64,000 bases of DNA from NCBI GenBank assembly GCA_964058845.1, contig CAXKVR010000138.1, positions 62,001 to 126,000 on the forward strand, read 5' to 3'. The stretch is from Carex sylvatica (taxonomy: Eukaryota; Streptophyta; Magnoliopsida; Poales; Cyperaceae). The notes under the pieces were generated by a model. That model saw only the letters and a list, made by a program, of their open reading frames with translations, was not told the DNA's origin and did no database searches. A program made the translations under genes and the position numbers. Positions 34,887 to 45,775 of the stretch are shown here, one piece after another; within the stretch, counting starts at the first letter, position 1, and each line of letters opens with the position of its first letter.

Positions 34887-36691
34887 TGTTGGGTAATTCT
34901 CAAGACTAGTAGGTACATTTTAAAATTTTCTATCCTTTAGAGATGATCCTACGATAGAACATACAATTAAATCCATATAGTTTATGGATCGTGCTACACC
35001 CACGATATTAGCAAAGTGTTATAACACATACCTCTCCAACAAGTGGAGGGAGACAGGCTGCCAGCTCCATGGTTACCCTTAATTAGTCACCTTGCTAGTT
35101 TCGAAAATAAGAAACCTCAAACGTTGTACACCAAGATTTAGTCGAGAAAAGAAGAGATCGAATGCTAGTTCTACGATCCTCTTCCTTTGCAAATACTCAA
35201 GCTTGTCTCACGACTTCACACTTAGTTGAATCGTCTAACGCAAACTCATCGCTAATGTCACAACTTGAAAATACTTTGAATTGATCTTGAAAGGCTATCA
35301 ACACAATCTCATAATCTTCTATTCAACTCTAAACTCGAATCTCAAATTAAGTGAACGAATCGCGAAATGATATGAGAAGAGTGAGATCTAGAAGATCAAG
35401 ATCTAGATCTAATAGATCTATTGGATCTAGATCGATCTTAACTAGAAGACAAGAAGAGAAGGAGATAGAGATCAAGCTCACTCTTGACTTGGAGCGACGA
35501 TCCGAGGTAGCGACCGGCTGGAGACGGAGCTCACACGGCTCGGTTAGAGGCTCGGCCCAAGGAGCTCGGCCACAGTGTGGTGGTGCGGCTCAGCTGTGGA
35601 CTCGGATATGATCGGATCTAGCCGATCTGGATCTGTTTAGGCATGCGGATGTGGAGCGAACCTTGTAGGTGTCATAAACTCGTATGCCATCTCAACTAGG
35701 AACATGTGTAGGTGTGACTGGTTTGGATCTGTATTATGTTGACAATTTGGAACAATCGGTTTTCAGTTGATCAAAGTTAGTGTCTAGCAACATGCTTTAA
35801 CTATCTAATTCTATAAACGATATGTATCCAGACAATATCATAGATCCAATATAGGCAATGCATAACACTGCCTGTGCTGTTTCCAATATCTCATGATTAT
35901 CCAATGATGAACGTGAGACATGATATTTGTCATTCTCGCTGTATCATCGATTATGTTTCTTGGCACGTGCGTATTATATTATAATACATGATTGCAGCTA
36001 GTCAATCATGTTGTGCACATATAATATAATCTCTATCAAGAGGCCCAGGGATATCATAGCTTACTCAGCATACACTAGGATGCGAAAAAAGGATATTAGT
36101 CCTGTTGACATATGCGTATTATCCAACGTAAATAGTGTACATAGAGAAGATGCCTTTATAGCTCCTTTTTACAGAGAGCGTTGGACACCAACCACTGATG
36201 CACATTACCTAAGTAGGCATACCATAGTCTCAGACATAAGACAACAACACCGTGAACCATCAACGATAAAATAAAGAATCCATAGTGATGTTCACGTGTG
36301 GTCAAATCCAATGCCATATAAACACTTGTATGAATCTGTGAGATTAAATTGACAACCTAGTCGCTATGATCTGTGAAACTTGATCATCCTAATTTAATCC
36401 TCACACTGATCTCATGTGCAATTAGAGTTCCTTGCTAATTACTCGATCGAAAATAATTTAGAGTTTGTTACTCATGATAGTGTTTCACAATCCAGGTCCG
36501 TAACCTGATGAACTATCACATAACCAAACTCAAGGCAACAAATTGAACAAGTCAACCATTCTATGATCAATATCAAAAGCAACATAAACATGTTCGCTCT
36601 AGGACACTAATTCCTTCATGACCATCAGGTGATGGTTCTTATCGATTTATACCGTCACACACCGGTTGAGAATTTATTTATTCCGTTACAA
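34887..36691 (-). repeat. 5' LTR of a minus-strand non-coding retroelement
   Basis: The inner edge is fixed by the adjacent primer site; on the - strand it ends in ACCCAACA. The outer edge is inferred at 36691, where the - strand starts TGTAACGG and the next bases belong to a palindromic MITE whose left half is missing. Inside are a region of repeated AGATCT words (35385-35440) and a U3-like part sharing TATCAAGAGGCCCAG with the relic at 25150-26780. ORFs at 35351-35611 and 36008-36274 have no protein-like features. Confidence 0.6.
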
Positions 36692-36694
36692 AGA

Positions 36695-36958
36695 TTTATT
36701 AAGCCACTTTGAAAATCGCTGATCCAACGGTGGCTGCTGATTTTACTGTTTTGTGAAGCCACCGTTGGATCAGCGATTTTCAAAGTGGCTTAATAAATAG
36801 TAAAACAATTCAGAAAAATGTAAAATTTAGTTTCCAAGCACATATTAATATGGAGAACAAGATGAACGGTTCAGATCGACCATTTGGACATTGGAAGCAC
36901 AAAAATGAGTTATAAGCATATGTGGGGATATGCTTATATAAGCATAGTAGCCAACCTC
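36695..36958. mobile_element. Palindromic MITE, family A, left arm missing
   Basis: It contains the central hairpin (CCACTTTGAAAATCGCTGAT, CCAACGGTGGCT and their complements) and the complete right arm ending in GTAGCCAACCTC, followed by a (TA)n tract. The left arm, present in the copies at 38229 and 62162, is replaced by the LTR that ends near 36691. The LTR insertion or a deletion therefore removed it. Confidence 0.85.
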
Positions 36959-38008
36959 TATATATATATATGTTTTACAAATCTAGTCAAACAAACAAGT
37001 AGATTACGGCACAAGCTAACATCTGTCATTCATTATTTTCTTATTTAATAATCATGATGGATGATCAATTTATTTTTAAAAATATCAAATGATGACATCT
37101 TTTAAAAATATTTTATCAGTATTTGATATCTTCAAATTTAATACATTACTCAATTTAAGCTATAATGAATATTTTTACAATTTCACTTCTTCAATTTTAA
37201 TATGATAAAATATTATTTTTTATTAGTATGTTCAGGTTCGTTCTTAGTTTCAGTTGTTAATTATTTGAAAAATATATGTTGAGGAGGAATTTTAGTAACA
37301 TTAACTATAATTAGTGTCACAAAATGAAACAACTAATTTAATAATACAAATTCACTTTCACTAAATATTTTTTGTCCTTTTAGCTTCGCCTGTATATATT
37401 TCTACAAGCTATTTGTCTTTTTTTTTTTTTATCAAATCTCTTTAATTACGTATCAAAGTTTGAAATTAAAATTGTAAATCAAATTCTTTATCATGTTCAT
37501 TTTATAATATGTTTCCGTTGCAATACACAGATGTCGATACTAATAATAACTAAACTATATAAAAAAATAAACAAACATAATAATACAATTTCTTATTCAA
37601 AAAAAAAAAAATAGGGGGCTGCTATGACGATTGACATCCCATGTTGAGACCGCAACGGTATATGAATATGACGGCTCCCAAGAATATGGCCGTTAATTGT
37701 CGCTGCGACCGCTGGTAATTTTCGAATTATGTGAGAAAAGTGTATTTTTTTTTATTTGTTGGGGAATGTTATTAATAAAAATTTCGGGAAGATGCTACTT
37801 GCTATTACATGGATGCGAAGTTATGGAGCAGATTGGGCTTGCGTCGTTTAGAGAAAAATAAATGGGAGTAAACTGAAGGGAGGGAATATTTTTGTTGGTG
37901 GATCTTAAAAGAAATATTATTTTGTTAGAAAAATTATAGCGATGATATTTTGTTTGATTTTTCAGAAAGAAGATTATTTTGTAAAAAAATTCATCCTTGA
38001 GGTATGAG
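36959..38008. other. AT-rich intergenic, no gene seen
   Basis: It starts with a (TA)n tract (36959-36971). The rest is AT-rich, with a less AT-rich patch at 37610-37715. No supported gene or repeat. Confidence 0.4.
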
Positions 38009-38228
38009 TAGGGGTGAAAATGGAGCGGATAGTGGTAAATTATATCCATATCTCTTTTTTATTTTCTGAATATGAATACAAGGCGAATATCAGATGGATA
38101 CGAATACGAATCAGATTAAATATTTATTAAAATAATATAAAAATAATAAAAATATTAAAGTTTATAATATTTATCTAATTATAATGGTGAATAACATAAT
38201 TTTTCATAATATATATTAAAATATATGG

Positions 38229-38653
38229 GAGGTTGGCTACTATGCTTATATAAGCATATCCCCACATATGCTTATAACTCATTTTTGTGTTTTCAATGTC
38301 CAAATGGTCGATCGGAACCGTTCATATTGTTCTCCATATTAATATGTGCTTGGAGACTAAATTTTAGATTTTTATGAATTTTTTTACTATTTATTAAGCC
38401 ACTTTGAAAATCGCTGATCCAACGGTGGCTTAACAAAACAGTAAAATCAGAAGCCACCGTTGGATCAGCGATTTTCAAAGTGGCTTAATAAATAGTAAAA
38501 AAATTCATAAAAATCTAAAATTTAGTCTCCAAGCACATATTAATATGGAGAACAAGATGAACGGTTCAGATCGACCATTTGGACATTGAAAGCACAAAAA
38601 TGAGTTATAAGCATATGTGGGGATATGCTTATATAAGCATAGTAGCCAACCTC
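38229..38653. mobile_element. 425-bp palindromic MITE, family A, with a perfect 9-bp duplication
   Basis: It starts GAGGTTGGCTACTATGC and ends with the complement. AATATATGG is present exactly at 38220-38228 and 38654-38662. Almost the whole element folds on itself: outer arm (CTTATATAAGCATATCCCC), shared module (CTCCATATTAATATGTGCTT, then GGAGACTAAATTTTA) and central hairpin (GCCACTTTGAAAATCGCTGA, CCAACGGTGGCTT). The 9-bp duplication suggests a Mutator-type transposase. Confidence 0.95.
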
Positions 38654-38671
38654 AATATATGGTATATATAT

Positions 38672-39072
38672 GAGAAGGGTTAAAATGCACCATTGATTTT
38701 GTGCTCCAACCATACCCCACATCTCTATCTCTGTTTATAAAGTTCAAACAGTCGATCTGAATCGTTCATCTTGTTCTACATATTAAAATGTCCTTAGAGA
38801 CCAAATTTTATATTTTTTTTGAAATTTTTTTACTACTTTTTTAGATAGGTACAAAATCACTGCATCTGGACCATCCAAAAACAGTGATTTTGTACCTATC
38901 TAAAAAATTAGTAAACAAATTTCAAAAAAAATATAAAATTTGGTCTCTAAGCACATATTAATATGTAAAACAAGATGAACGGTTCGGATCGACTGTTTGA
39001 ACTTTGTAAACGGAGATAGAGACGTGGGGTATGGTTGAGGCACAAAACCAATGGTGCATTTTAACCTTACTC
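38672..39072. mobile_element. 401-bp palindromic MITE, family B
   Basis: Ends GAGAAGGGTTAAAATGCACC and, on the other strand, GAGTAAGGTTAAAATGCACC. The middle arms contain the module CATATTAATATGT and GAGACCAAATTTTATA that is also in families A and C. The centre is a different hairpin (TAGATAGGTACAAAATCACT and complement). The flanks are (TA)n, so the length of the duplication cannot be read. Confidence 0.9.
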
Positions 39073-39291
39073 ATATATATATATATATATACTATTTGGA
39101 TAATTGAAACATAAAACCATATCAGTATCCTTAATTATTCACACGAATATTCAGACATCGAATATCCACATCTAAGTTTTTAAATACAGATCGAATACGG
39201 ATCGGATATTATTCATACTGTTTTCACCCCAAGGTATGAGTACTACTGTGAGAAATGAACCTGCTGCGAAGTACGTGTCTTAGTTCTAGTA

Positions 39292-39500
39292 GTGATAGTA
39301 GGTCCGATGGGCATTGGACATATTTTTAGGTTCAATTAGCTCTATCACCGTATAATTAGCATTAAGATTTGTGTGCACGAAAATTGATAAAAACTCATAC
39401 GGATTTTAATACGGAGCACATGATTCTTGATGCAATTGAATGGCCAGATCACCCATCGAACCAAAGTAGGTCCAATGGACATCGGACCTACTCCGAAATG
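39292..39500 (+). mobile_element. 209-bp Mutator-like MITE, family TAGGTCCGATG
   Basis: A perfect 9-bp duplication GTTCTAGTA lies at 39283-39291 and 39501-39509. The left end is GTGATAGTAGGTCCGATGGG and the right end is CGGACCTACTCCGAAATG. The interior matches the copy at 14738-14948 closely. Confidence 0.92.
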
Positions 39501-39509
39501 GTTCTAGTA

Positions 39510-40980
39510 AAAGTTCATTTTGCTAAGGATTAAAAATTTAAAATCTTGTGCACATAGCTATATATGAGTGTAGTTAGAGTTACCTATTTCTCGGGCTTCG
39601 CTTTGAAAAAAAATATCCATTGAAGACTACATTAATTTTTATAACAAATAATTCCATAAAAAATATTCTATTTTCAGAAAAAATTGGACTCAAAATAATT
39701 TTTGGTCAAAACATTATAATAAAACGATAAACAGCTTGAGTAATCACACAACAATTTAACATAGAAACACACAAAAATCGTATTATTTTTAAGCAGGAGC
39801 CCCTATTAATTAATGAAGCTGTAGATTCTATAGTTGCCCCCGCGTCTATTAATTAATGATCGAAGGAGATTTGTTTAATTAATTCAAATACCAAAAAATG
39901 CTTCATTTTACATATTTAATTTTATTTCTTATCAAATTCGGCTTCCTATAATTTTTTTTAAATACATATATTTTTAAACAATGAAAAAAAAATGATATAA
40001 ATCAAATATGTGAAGAAAAATCTGAAACCAACGAACAAACATATCGATAATGTGACATAATTAAAAAGATTAGAGGCTTAAAAATTGAATTATTTATGTA
40101 GGATTAATTTCATGACACGTTTGTTTTTGCTTGGAGAAGATTTAACGTCTTTTAGCTAGATTGTCCCGTTAAATTTTAGTTGAACTCATGATCGATTCTA
40201 AGTTCTAACAAACTCATAGCCTCATAGGATCTAGCTAGCTAGTGAGGTTTTGACTTCTTTTTCACTTCCTTTCAGAGGCGGAGCCAGACTAACTGACTAT
40301 AGAGGTCAATCATTAATGAGAGTCAATCATATAAAATTTTTATGCAGCGAATGAGAGTCAATTTACGGTATCCGCAACATTTTACTCTAGATCATATAAA
40401 AAACTGTGTATAAATACAAAAAATTTAAAAACTAATAAAATCAATTGACCCTCATTAGTTCTTACTACCTCCGCCTCTGCTTCCTTCCATTTATTTCCCC
40501 GTGACAATAATCCTTGTTTTCGTCCAAGTGATTTAATTTGTTATATAGACTTCTCGATCGGCAGAAAAAAAATGTCTATCTTGCCAGCTTATGGTCCATC
40601 AACGCACATGGTGGCCTGGATTGCATGCTTATATATATATTCACACATTGCAAGCAATATTTCATTAATTTGTTTGTTTCCGTGATCAAATGATGAATAT
40701 TGATGAATGATATATGAGCAGATCGAGTATCTGGCTAAAGCAAGACTATTTATAAGTCACCTCACAGTACTACATCAAGTCTTTCAAAGCTTCATGAATC
40801 TGCACGATTGAAAATTTCCCTTTATTTGCAGTTTTGTGTGGTTGTGCGTGTGTTCAATGATTTTTTGCGTGTACATGTGATCGAAAGATTGATTTTTTTC
40901 CATGTGTATCCAATTTTTACAAATAATTTAAATTATTATTGAGTAGAACTAGGATGTTTATAAGTTCATCAAGTTCATAT
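39510..40980. other. Intergenic, no gene seen
   Basis: AT-rich sequence. Near 40277-40500 there is an inverted pair, AGAGGCGGAGCCAGAC and ACCTCCGCCTCTGC, with TCAATCATTAATGAGAGTCA and its counterparts inside. This looks like a decayed hAT-like MITE of about 200 bp with CGGAGCCAG-type ends. No gene is supported. Confidence 0.4.
40278..40484. mobile_element. Probable hAT-like MITE with AGGCGGAGCCAG ends
   Basis: The left end AGAGGCGGAGCCAG and the right end CTACCTCCGCCTCT are inverted. Inner words TGAGAGTCAAT and TTGACCCTCATTAG agree as complements. The flanks (CCTTTC and GCTTCC) do not show a clean 8-bp duplication. Boundaries are approximate. Confidence 0.5.
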
Positions 40981-41306
40981 GTGAATTCAACTCTAAAGAC
41001 TATCAGATTGGCTTCGAACAATGAATCTGAACCATTAAAATCCATCTATTCTTACGAGTGATACATTTTCATATGCAAATTTTTTTAATTTTGGAAGTAA
41101 TTTTGTATAGAATCAAGTGGTCAAAAAAATGAATGCATTAATATTAATTTATAAACTTTTTAATTTTTATCGCTTGACTTTATACTAAATTAATTCGAGA
41201 GCTTAAAATTAATTTTCATATGTAAATGCATCACTTATAAAGTAGATGAATTTTAACGGTTTAGATTCGTCGTTTCAAACCAATTCGATAGATTTTAGAG
41301 TCGAAT
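40981..41306. mobile_element. Palindromic element, family E
   Basis: The left landmarks GAATTCAACTCTAAAGACTA, TTCGAACAATGAATCTGAAC and CATTTTCATATGCAAAT recur inverted on the right (GATTTTAGAGTCGAATTA, CGTCGTTTCAAACCAATTC, ATGTAAATGCATCACTTATA). The centre holds TCAAGTGGTC and CGCTTGACTTTATACTAAAT. That core is also seen at 60854-61282 and 61703-62133. Outer ends are not clearly resolved. Confidence 0.65.
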
Positions 41307-41333
41307 TATGTTAAGAATATAGAGAATTAAGCG

Positions 41334-43925
41334 ACATGTACATCAACTCTCTAAGATCAGACAACAATTCAATACATATTATTTTCATCACCTCTCTCTT
41401 TTTAAAACTTATTTAAGTTCAACAAGAGACTTGGTGAACTTAAGAACAATACCCTAGTTCAACTCATTATTATTATCTATTTCTTTTAATGAATATCAAA
41501 TTTTGAAATCTGAACTTACGTTTTAAAAAATCTAATGAAATTTGAAATATGAATTTATGGAAATTAATCTACAAACCTGTTATTCCGATCCCAGCCGTTC
41601 ACATTTTTCCATGGACAAATCTCAATGAAGAAGTTTTTTCATATACAAATCTCAACTAATATCAATGGCTAGAGTTGGAATAACAGAGTTAAATTCTGCT
41701 GAGAAATAGATAATTAAGCCTCAGAAAATCCTCATCATAGGCTAATTTAGGAAATGAATAATCTAGCATCCATAATATAGCATGTAATCCAAATTAGATA
41801 CCTAGAATCATTATCAAAGATTTAACAAATCTAATATCATGTAAATTAGGAATAGTCCAACGGCTATAATCAGCCTATAAATACACATGTACATCAACTC
41901 TCTAAGATCAGACAACAATTCAATACAGATTATTTTCATCACCTCTCTCTTTTTAAAACTTATTTAAGTTCAACAAGAGACTTGGTGAAATTAAGAACAA
42001 TACCCTAGTTCTACTCATTATTATTATCTATTTGTTTAATGAATATCAAATTTTGAAATCTGAACTTACGTTTTAAAAAATTCAATGAAGTTTGAAATCT
42101 GAAATTATGGAAATTAATCTGCAAACCTGTTATTCCGATCCCATCCGTTCACATTTTTCCATGGACAAATCTCAATGAAGAAGTTTTTTCATATACAAAT
42201 CTCAACTAATATCAACGGCTGGAGTTGGAATAACATAGTTGAATTCTGTTGAGAAATAGATAACTAAGCCTCAGAAAATCCTCATCATAGGCTAATTTAG
42301 GAAATGAATAATCTAGCATCCATAATATAGCATGTAATCCAAATTAGATACCTAGAATCATTATCAAAGATTTAACAAATCTAATATCATGTAAATTAGG
42401 AATAGTCCAACGGCTATAATCAGCCTATAAATACACATGTACATCAACTCTCTAAGATCAGACAACAATTCAATATAGATTATTTTCATCACCTCTCTCT
42501 TTTTAAAACTTATTTAAGTTCAACAAGAGACTTGGTGAACTTAAGAACAATACCCTAGTTCAACTCATTATTATTATCTATTTCTTTTAATGAATATCAA
42601 ATTTTGAAATCTGAACTTACGTTTTAAAAAATTCAATGAAGTTTGAAATCTGAAATTATGGAAATTAATCTGCAAACCTGTTATTTCGATCCCATCCGTT
42701 CACATTTTTCCATGGACAAATCTCAATGAAGAAGTTTTTTCATATACAAATCTCAACTAATATCAACGGCTGGAGTTGGAATAACAGAGTTGAATTATGT
42801 TGAGAAATAGATAATTAAGCCTCAGAAAATCCTCATCATAGGCTAATTTAGGAAATGAATAATCTAGCATCCATAATATAGCATGTAATCCAAATTAGAT
42901 ACCTAGAATCATTATCAAAGATTTAACAAATCTAATATCATGTAAATTAGGAATAGTCCAACGGCTATAATCAGCCTATAAATACACACGTACATCAACT
43001 CTCTAAGATCAGACAACAATTCAATACATATTATTTTCATCACCTCTCTCTTTTTAAAACTTATTTAAGTTCAACAAGAGACTTGGTGAACTTACGAACA
43101 ATACCCTAGTTCTACTCATTATTATTATCTATTTTTTTAAATGAATATCAAATTTTAAAATCTGAACTTACGTTTTAAAAAATCGAATGAAGTTTGAAAT
43201 CTGGAATTATGGAAATTAATTTGCAAACCTGTTATTCCGATCCCATCCGTTCACATTTTTCCATGGACAAATCTCAATGAAGAAGTTTTTATATATAAAT
43301 CTCAACTAATATCAACGGCTGGAGTTGGAATAACAGAGTTGAATTCTGTTGAGAAATAGATAATTAAGCCTTAGAAAATCCTCATCATAGGCTAATTTAG
43401 GAAATAATAATATAGCATGTAATCCAAATTAGATACCTAGAATCATTATCAAAGATTAAACAAATCTAATATCATGTAAATTAGGAATAGTCCAACGGCT
43501 ATAATCAGCCTATAAATACACATGTACATCAATTCTCTAAGATCAGACAACAATTCAATATATATTATTTTTATAATCTCTCTCTCTTTCTAAAACTTAT
43601 TAAGTTCACAGGAGACTTGGTGAACTTAAAAACACTCTAGTTTTACTCATTATTATTATTATTATTATCTATTTTTTAATGAGTAGCAAATTTTGAAAAG
43701 TGAACTTATGTTTTAAAAAATCGAATGAAGTTTGAAATATGAAATTATGGAAATAAATCTGCGAACTTGTTATCCCGATCTCAACCGTTCAAATTTTTCC
43801 AAGCGTACATCTCAATAGAGAAGTTTTTTCATGTACAAATTTCAACCAAGATAAACAGCTAGAGTTGGAATAACAGATTCCTGTTATTCCTTTGAAATAA
43901 CAGCAGATTTATTTCCTGAAATTAT
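41334..43925 (+). repeat. Tandem array, unit 550-551 bp, four full units plus a partial fifth
   Basis: Units begin at ACATGTACATCAA (ACACGTACATCAA in the fourth): 41334, 41885, 42435, 42986 and 43520. Spacings are 551, 550, 551 and 534. Each unit holds a leader-like part (TCTCTAAGATCAGACAACAA), a 5' part of the GGAAATAAATCTG MITE preceded by TGAAATTAT, and a U3-like part (GTTGAGAAATAGATAA, then CCAACGGCTATAATCAGCC) with TATAAATA at 41876, 42426, 42977 and 43511. The last unit instead continues into the complete MITE at 43749-43916. No ORF is present. Confidence 0.92.
43749..43916. mobile_element. 168-bp Mutator-like MITE at the end of the tandem array
   Basis: A perfect 9-bp duplication TGAAATTAT flanks it (43740-43748 and 43917-43925). 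The left end is GGAAATAAATCTGCGAACTT and the right end is CAGCAGATTTATTTCC. The other array units carry the same left junction (TGAAATTAT then GGAAATTAATCTG) but lack the right end, so this copy shows the original insertion. Confidence 0.92.
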
Positions 43926-45025
43926 GCGTTCAAAAGTCTTGCTTCGGCATACGCTTTCATAATTTTAGAAGTAGGTGTTCAAATATTTATGGTTTTTTTT
44001 AAGCTTACTATTTGAATGTATATATGTGCATAAAACACTTCTAAACACATATACGTAATATATTTGAATTGCATTGACATAAAAACAGATATCTAATTTT
44101 CATATTTTTTTGAATTAGGATAGATATCTTAAATAATATTGATCTTTTAACTTTATTTTGATGATCGATCATGACGAAAAATATTACATTTTTACAATGT
44201 GCACGAATTTCATGATGTAAGCAAAACACCTATTTTATCATGAAATTGTGCAAGGACTTTTGAGCCAGCTTTATTTTCTTAAATATAACCATACTCTCGG
44301 AGGAAAGCGGAAAGCATGCAGTATATCTACAAGAATGGGATATTATTCGCGAGAATAAAAAATAATTATCCAGAAGAACACGTACATCGATAGAAAAATG
44401 TTATTTTTGAACGTGTCGGCATTACAGAAAGAGTATCCATGACATTACCCTCGTGACATTCTTGTAAGTTTAGTAAATTTTAGTATAACCGACCTCTGAT
44501 TTTTGTTGAATTTATGTTCTATAGTTGACATATTTGAACTTTTTCTTTCTCTATATATAGTTTTATTATTACCATTTCTTTTTTGTTTTAGCATATATAC
44601 ATCTAACTTGGATACTACATCATTTGATATTTTAAAAGTATTACTAAAGATAATTAAAAAAATTCAAATTACCGGCCCTTATAGGGGTTGTAAGAAATCT
44701 TTACTAACTAAAAACTAGCTTAGCTTTCCAATATCAACTAATTTGATAATTGGAAAAGTTAGTTTAATTTTAACGGCTCTTTGATGGATGAACAATCAAA
44801 TTTCAAATTGATTCAATATAATTGTGATATACGCCTATGTCTAAAGATGGAGCCATGCTTGCCAGTGAGAAGTTGCTAGTTATTTTTCTTTTATTTCCTG
44901 TTTTATGTACCTAGATTCTTTTACATTTCCTGCAACTCTTGGCAGCCACTGCCTATCTCTAAAAAGAAGAAGAAGAAGATTTATAATATAAACATTGTAT
45001 TTAAAAATATCAAATAGATGCACCA
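43926..45025. other. AT-rich intergenic, no gene seen
   Basis: No supported gene or repeat. A (GAA)n-like run AAGAAGAAGAAGAAG lies near 44964. Confidence 0.4.
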
Positions 45026-45028
45026 TAA

Positions 45029-45266
45029 GGTCATGTTTGGTTGTGGAGTAACTTTAATCCGGAGTAAATTACTTACTCCAAGTTAAAGTGAAATAAGTTA
45101 ATCATGTTTGATGGAGTAAGCTAAACCACTTCTCTAGGTGGAGTAAGTTACTCCGGTTTAGCTCACCTCTTACTCCATCTTACTTCTTCTATTTTATTCC
45201 TCGTTTGGCTCCTTAAACGTGGAGTAAGGGATTACTCCACCTCTTAATCCACAACCAAACATGGCC
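45029..45266. mobile_element. 238-bp Tourist-like (PIF/Harbinger) MITE
   Basis: The 3-bp TAA is present on both sides (45026-45028 and 45267-45269). The ends GGTCATGTTTGGTTGTGGAG and, on the other strand, GGCCATGTTTGGTTGTGGAT are near-perfect inverted repeats. The interior repeats GGAGTAA/TTACTCC in both orientations. TAA duplication and GGSCATGTTTGG ends are the usual signs of Tourist elements. Confidence 0.9.
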
Positions 45267-45469
45267 TAAAAGACACAATGTCCGATGCACCATATAATAG
45301 ATTACCCGTGTTAATTGTTGCTAAATTCTAACTATTTTTTTCTTAAACCAAATTTAACAAATAATATGGATCCACGGTAAAAGAAAAATGATTTTGACAG
45401 TCAACCGACAATGGAAATGGGGAGCTTAATTAATTATTAATCAGGAAAAAGCTATATATGTCATATGAG

Positions 45470-45775
45470 TAGGGGTGATTAATGAGCGAGTTGGGGTATA
45501 CTCATGCTCAGCTCATTAAGTTAATGTTAATGAGCGAGTTTAAGTGAGTTGATAATGAACTTTTAGTAAGGAGTCACGAGTTATGAGTTATAGAATTTAA
45601 CAAATTGTCATAATCAATTTAATATTTTTTTTTACAGTAAAAACTCATAGGTTATCATTAATATAACAAGAAAATATATTAGTGTTTAGTGCTGTTATCA
45701 AACTGCAATGAACAGAAAAAACAGACTACCAGAAATGATGGCTCGAATAACACTTTAGTAATTTACTCACCCCTA
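45470..45775. mobile_element. 306-bp hAT-type MITE
   Basis: A perfect 8-bp duplication CATATGAG flanks it (45462-45469 and 45776-45783). The ends are TAGGGGTGATT and ACTCACCCCTA. The interior has GAGCGAGTT and AATGAGC words in direct repetition. It is related at the tip to the elements at 2841 and 38009 but has a different interior. Confidence 0.92.

Larger units (their letters stand above)
38009..39232. mobile_element. hAT-type element carrying two nested palindromic MITEs
   Basis: The ends are TAGGGGTGAAAA and TTTTCACCCCAA. The flanks share an exact 8-bp duplication GGTATGAG (38001-38008 and 39233-39240), extended by an A on each side. Its own sequence (38009-38228 and 39073-39232) is AT-rich and repeats GGATATGAATACG-like words, as in the copy at 2841-3254. 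The middle is occupied by two separate palindromic insertions, 38229-38653 and 38672-39072. Confidence 0.9.

Noticed and set aside
35351..35611. Arg/Ser-rich ORF resembling an RS domain
   Set aside because: It comes from repeated AGATCT words inside the LTR at 34887-36691 and lies antisense to that element, so the similarity to splicing factors is compositional.
36008..36274. 88-codon + strand ORF with mixed composition
   Set aside because: It lies within the inferred LTR, antisense to the element, and no domain is recognisable.
41334..43925. CRISPR-like array
   Set aside because: The units are over 500 bp, almost identical throughout and lack the short-repeat/unique-spacer pattern. The DNA is plant nuclear.
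41334..43925. Cassandra-type TRIM with shared LTRs
   Set aside because: No 5S-rRNA-like promoter and no tRNA primer site is visible in the units, although the TATA and leader layout resembles an LTR.
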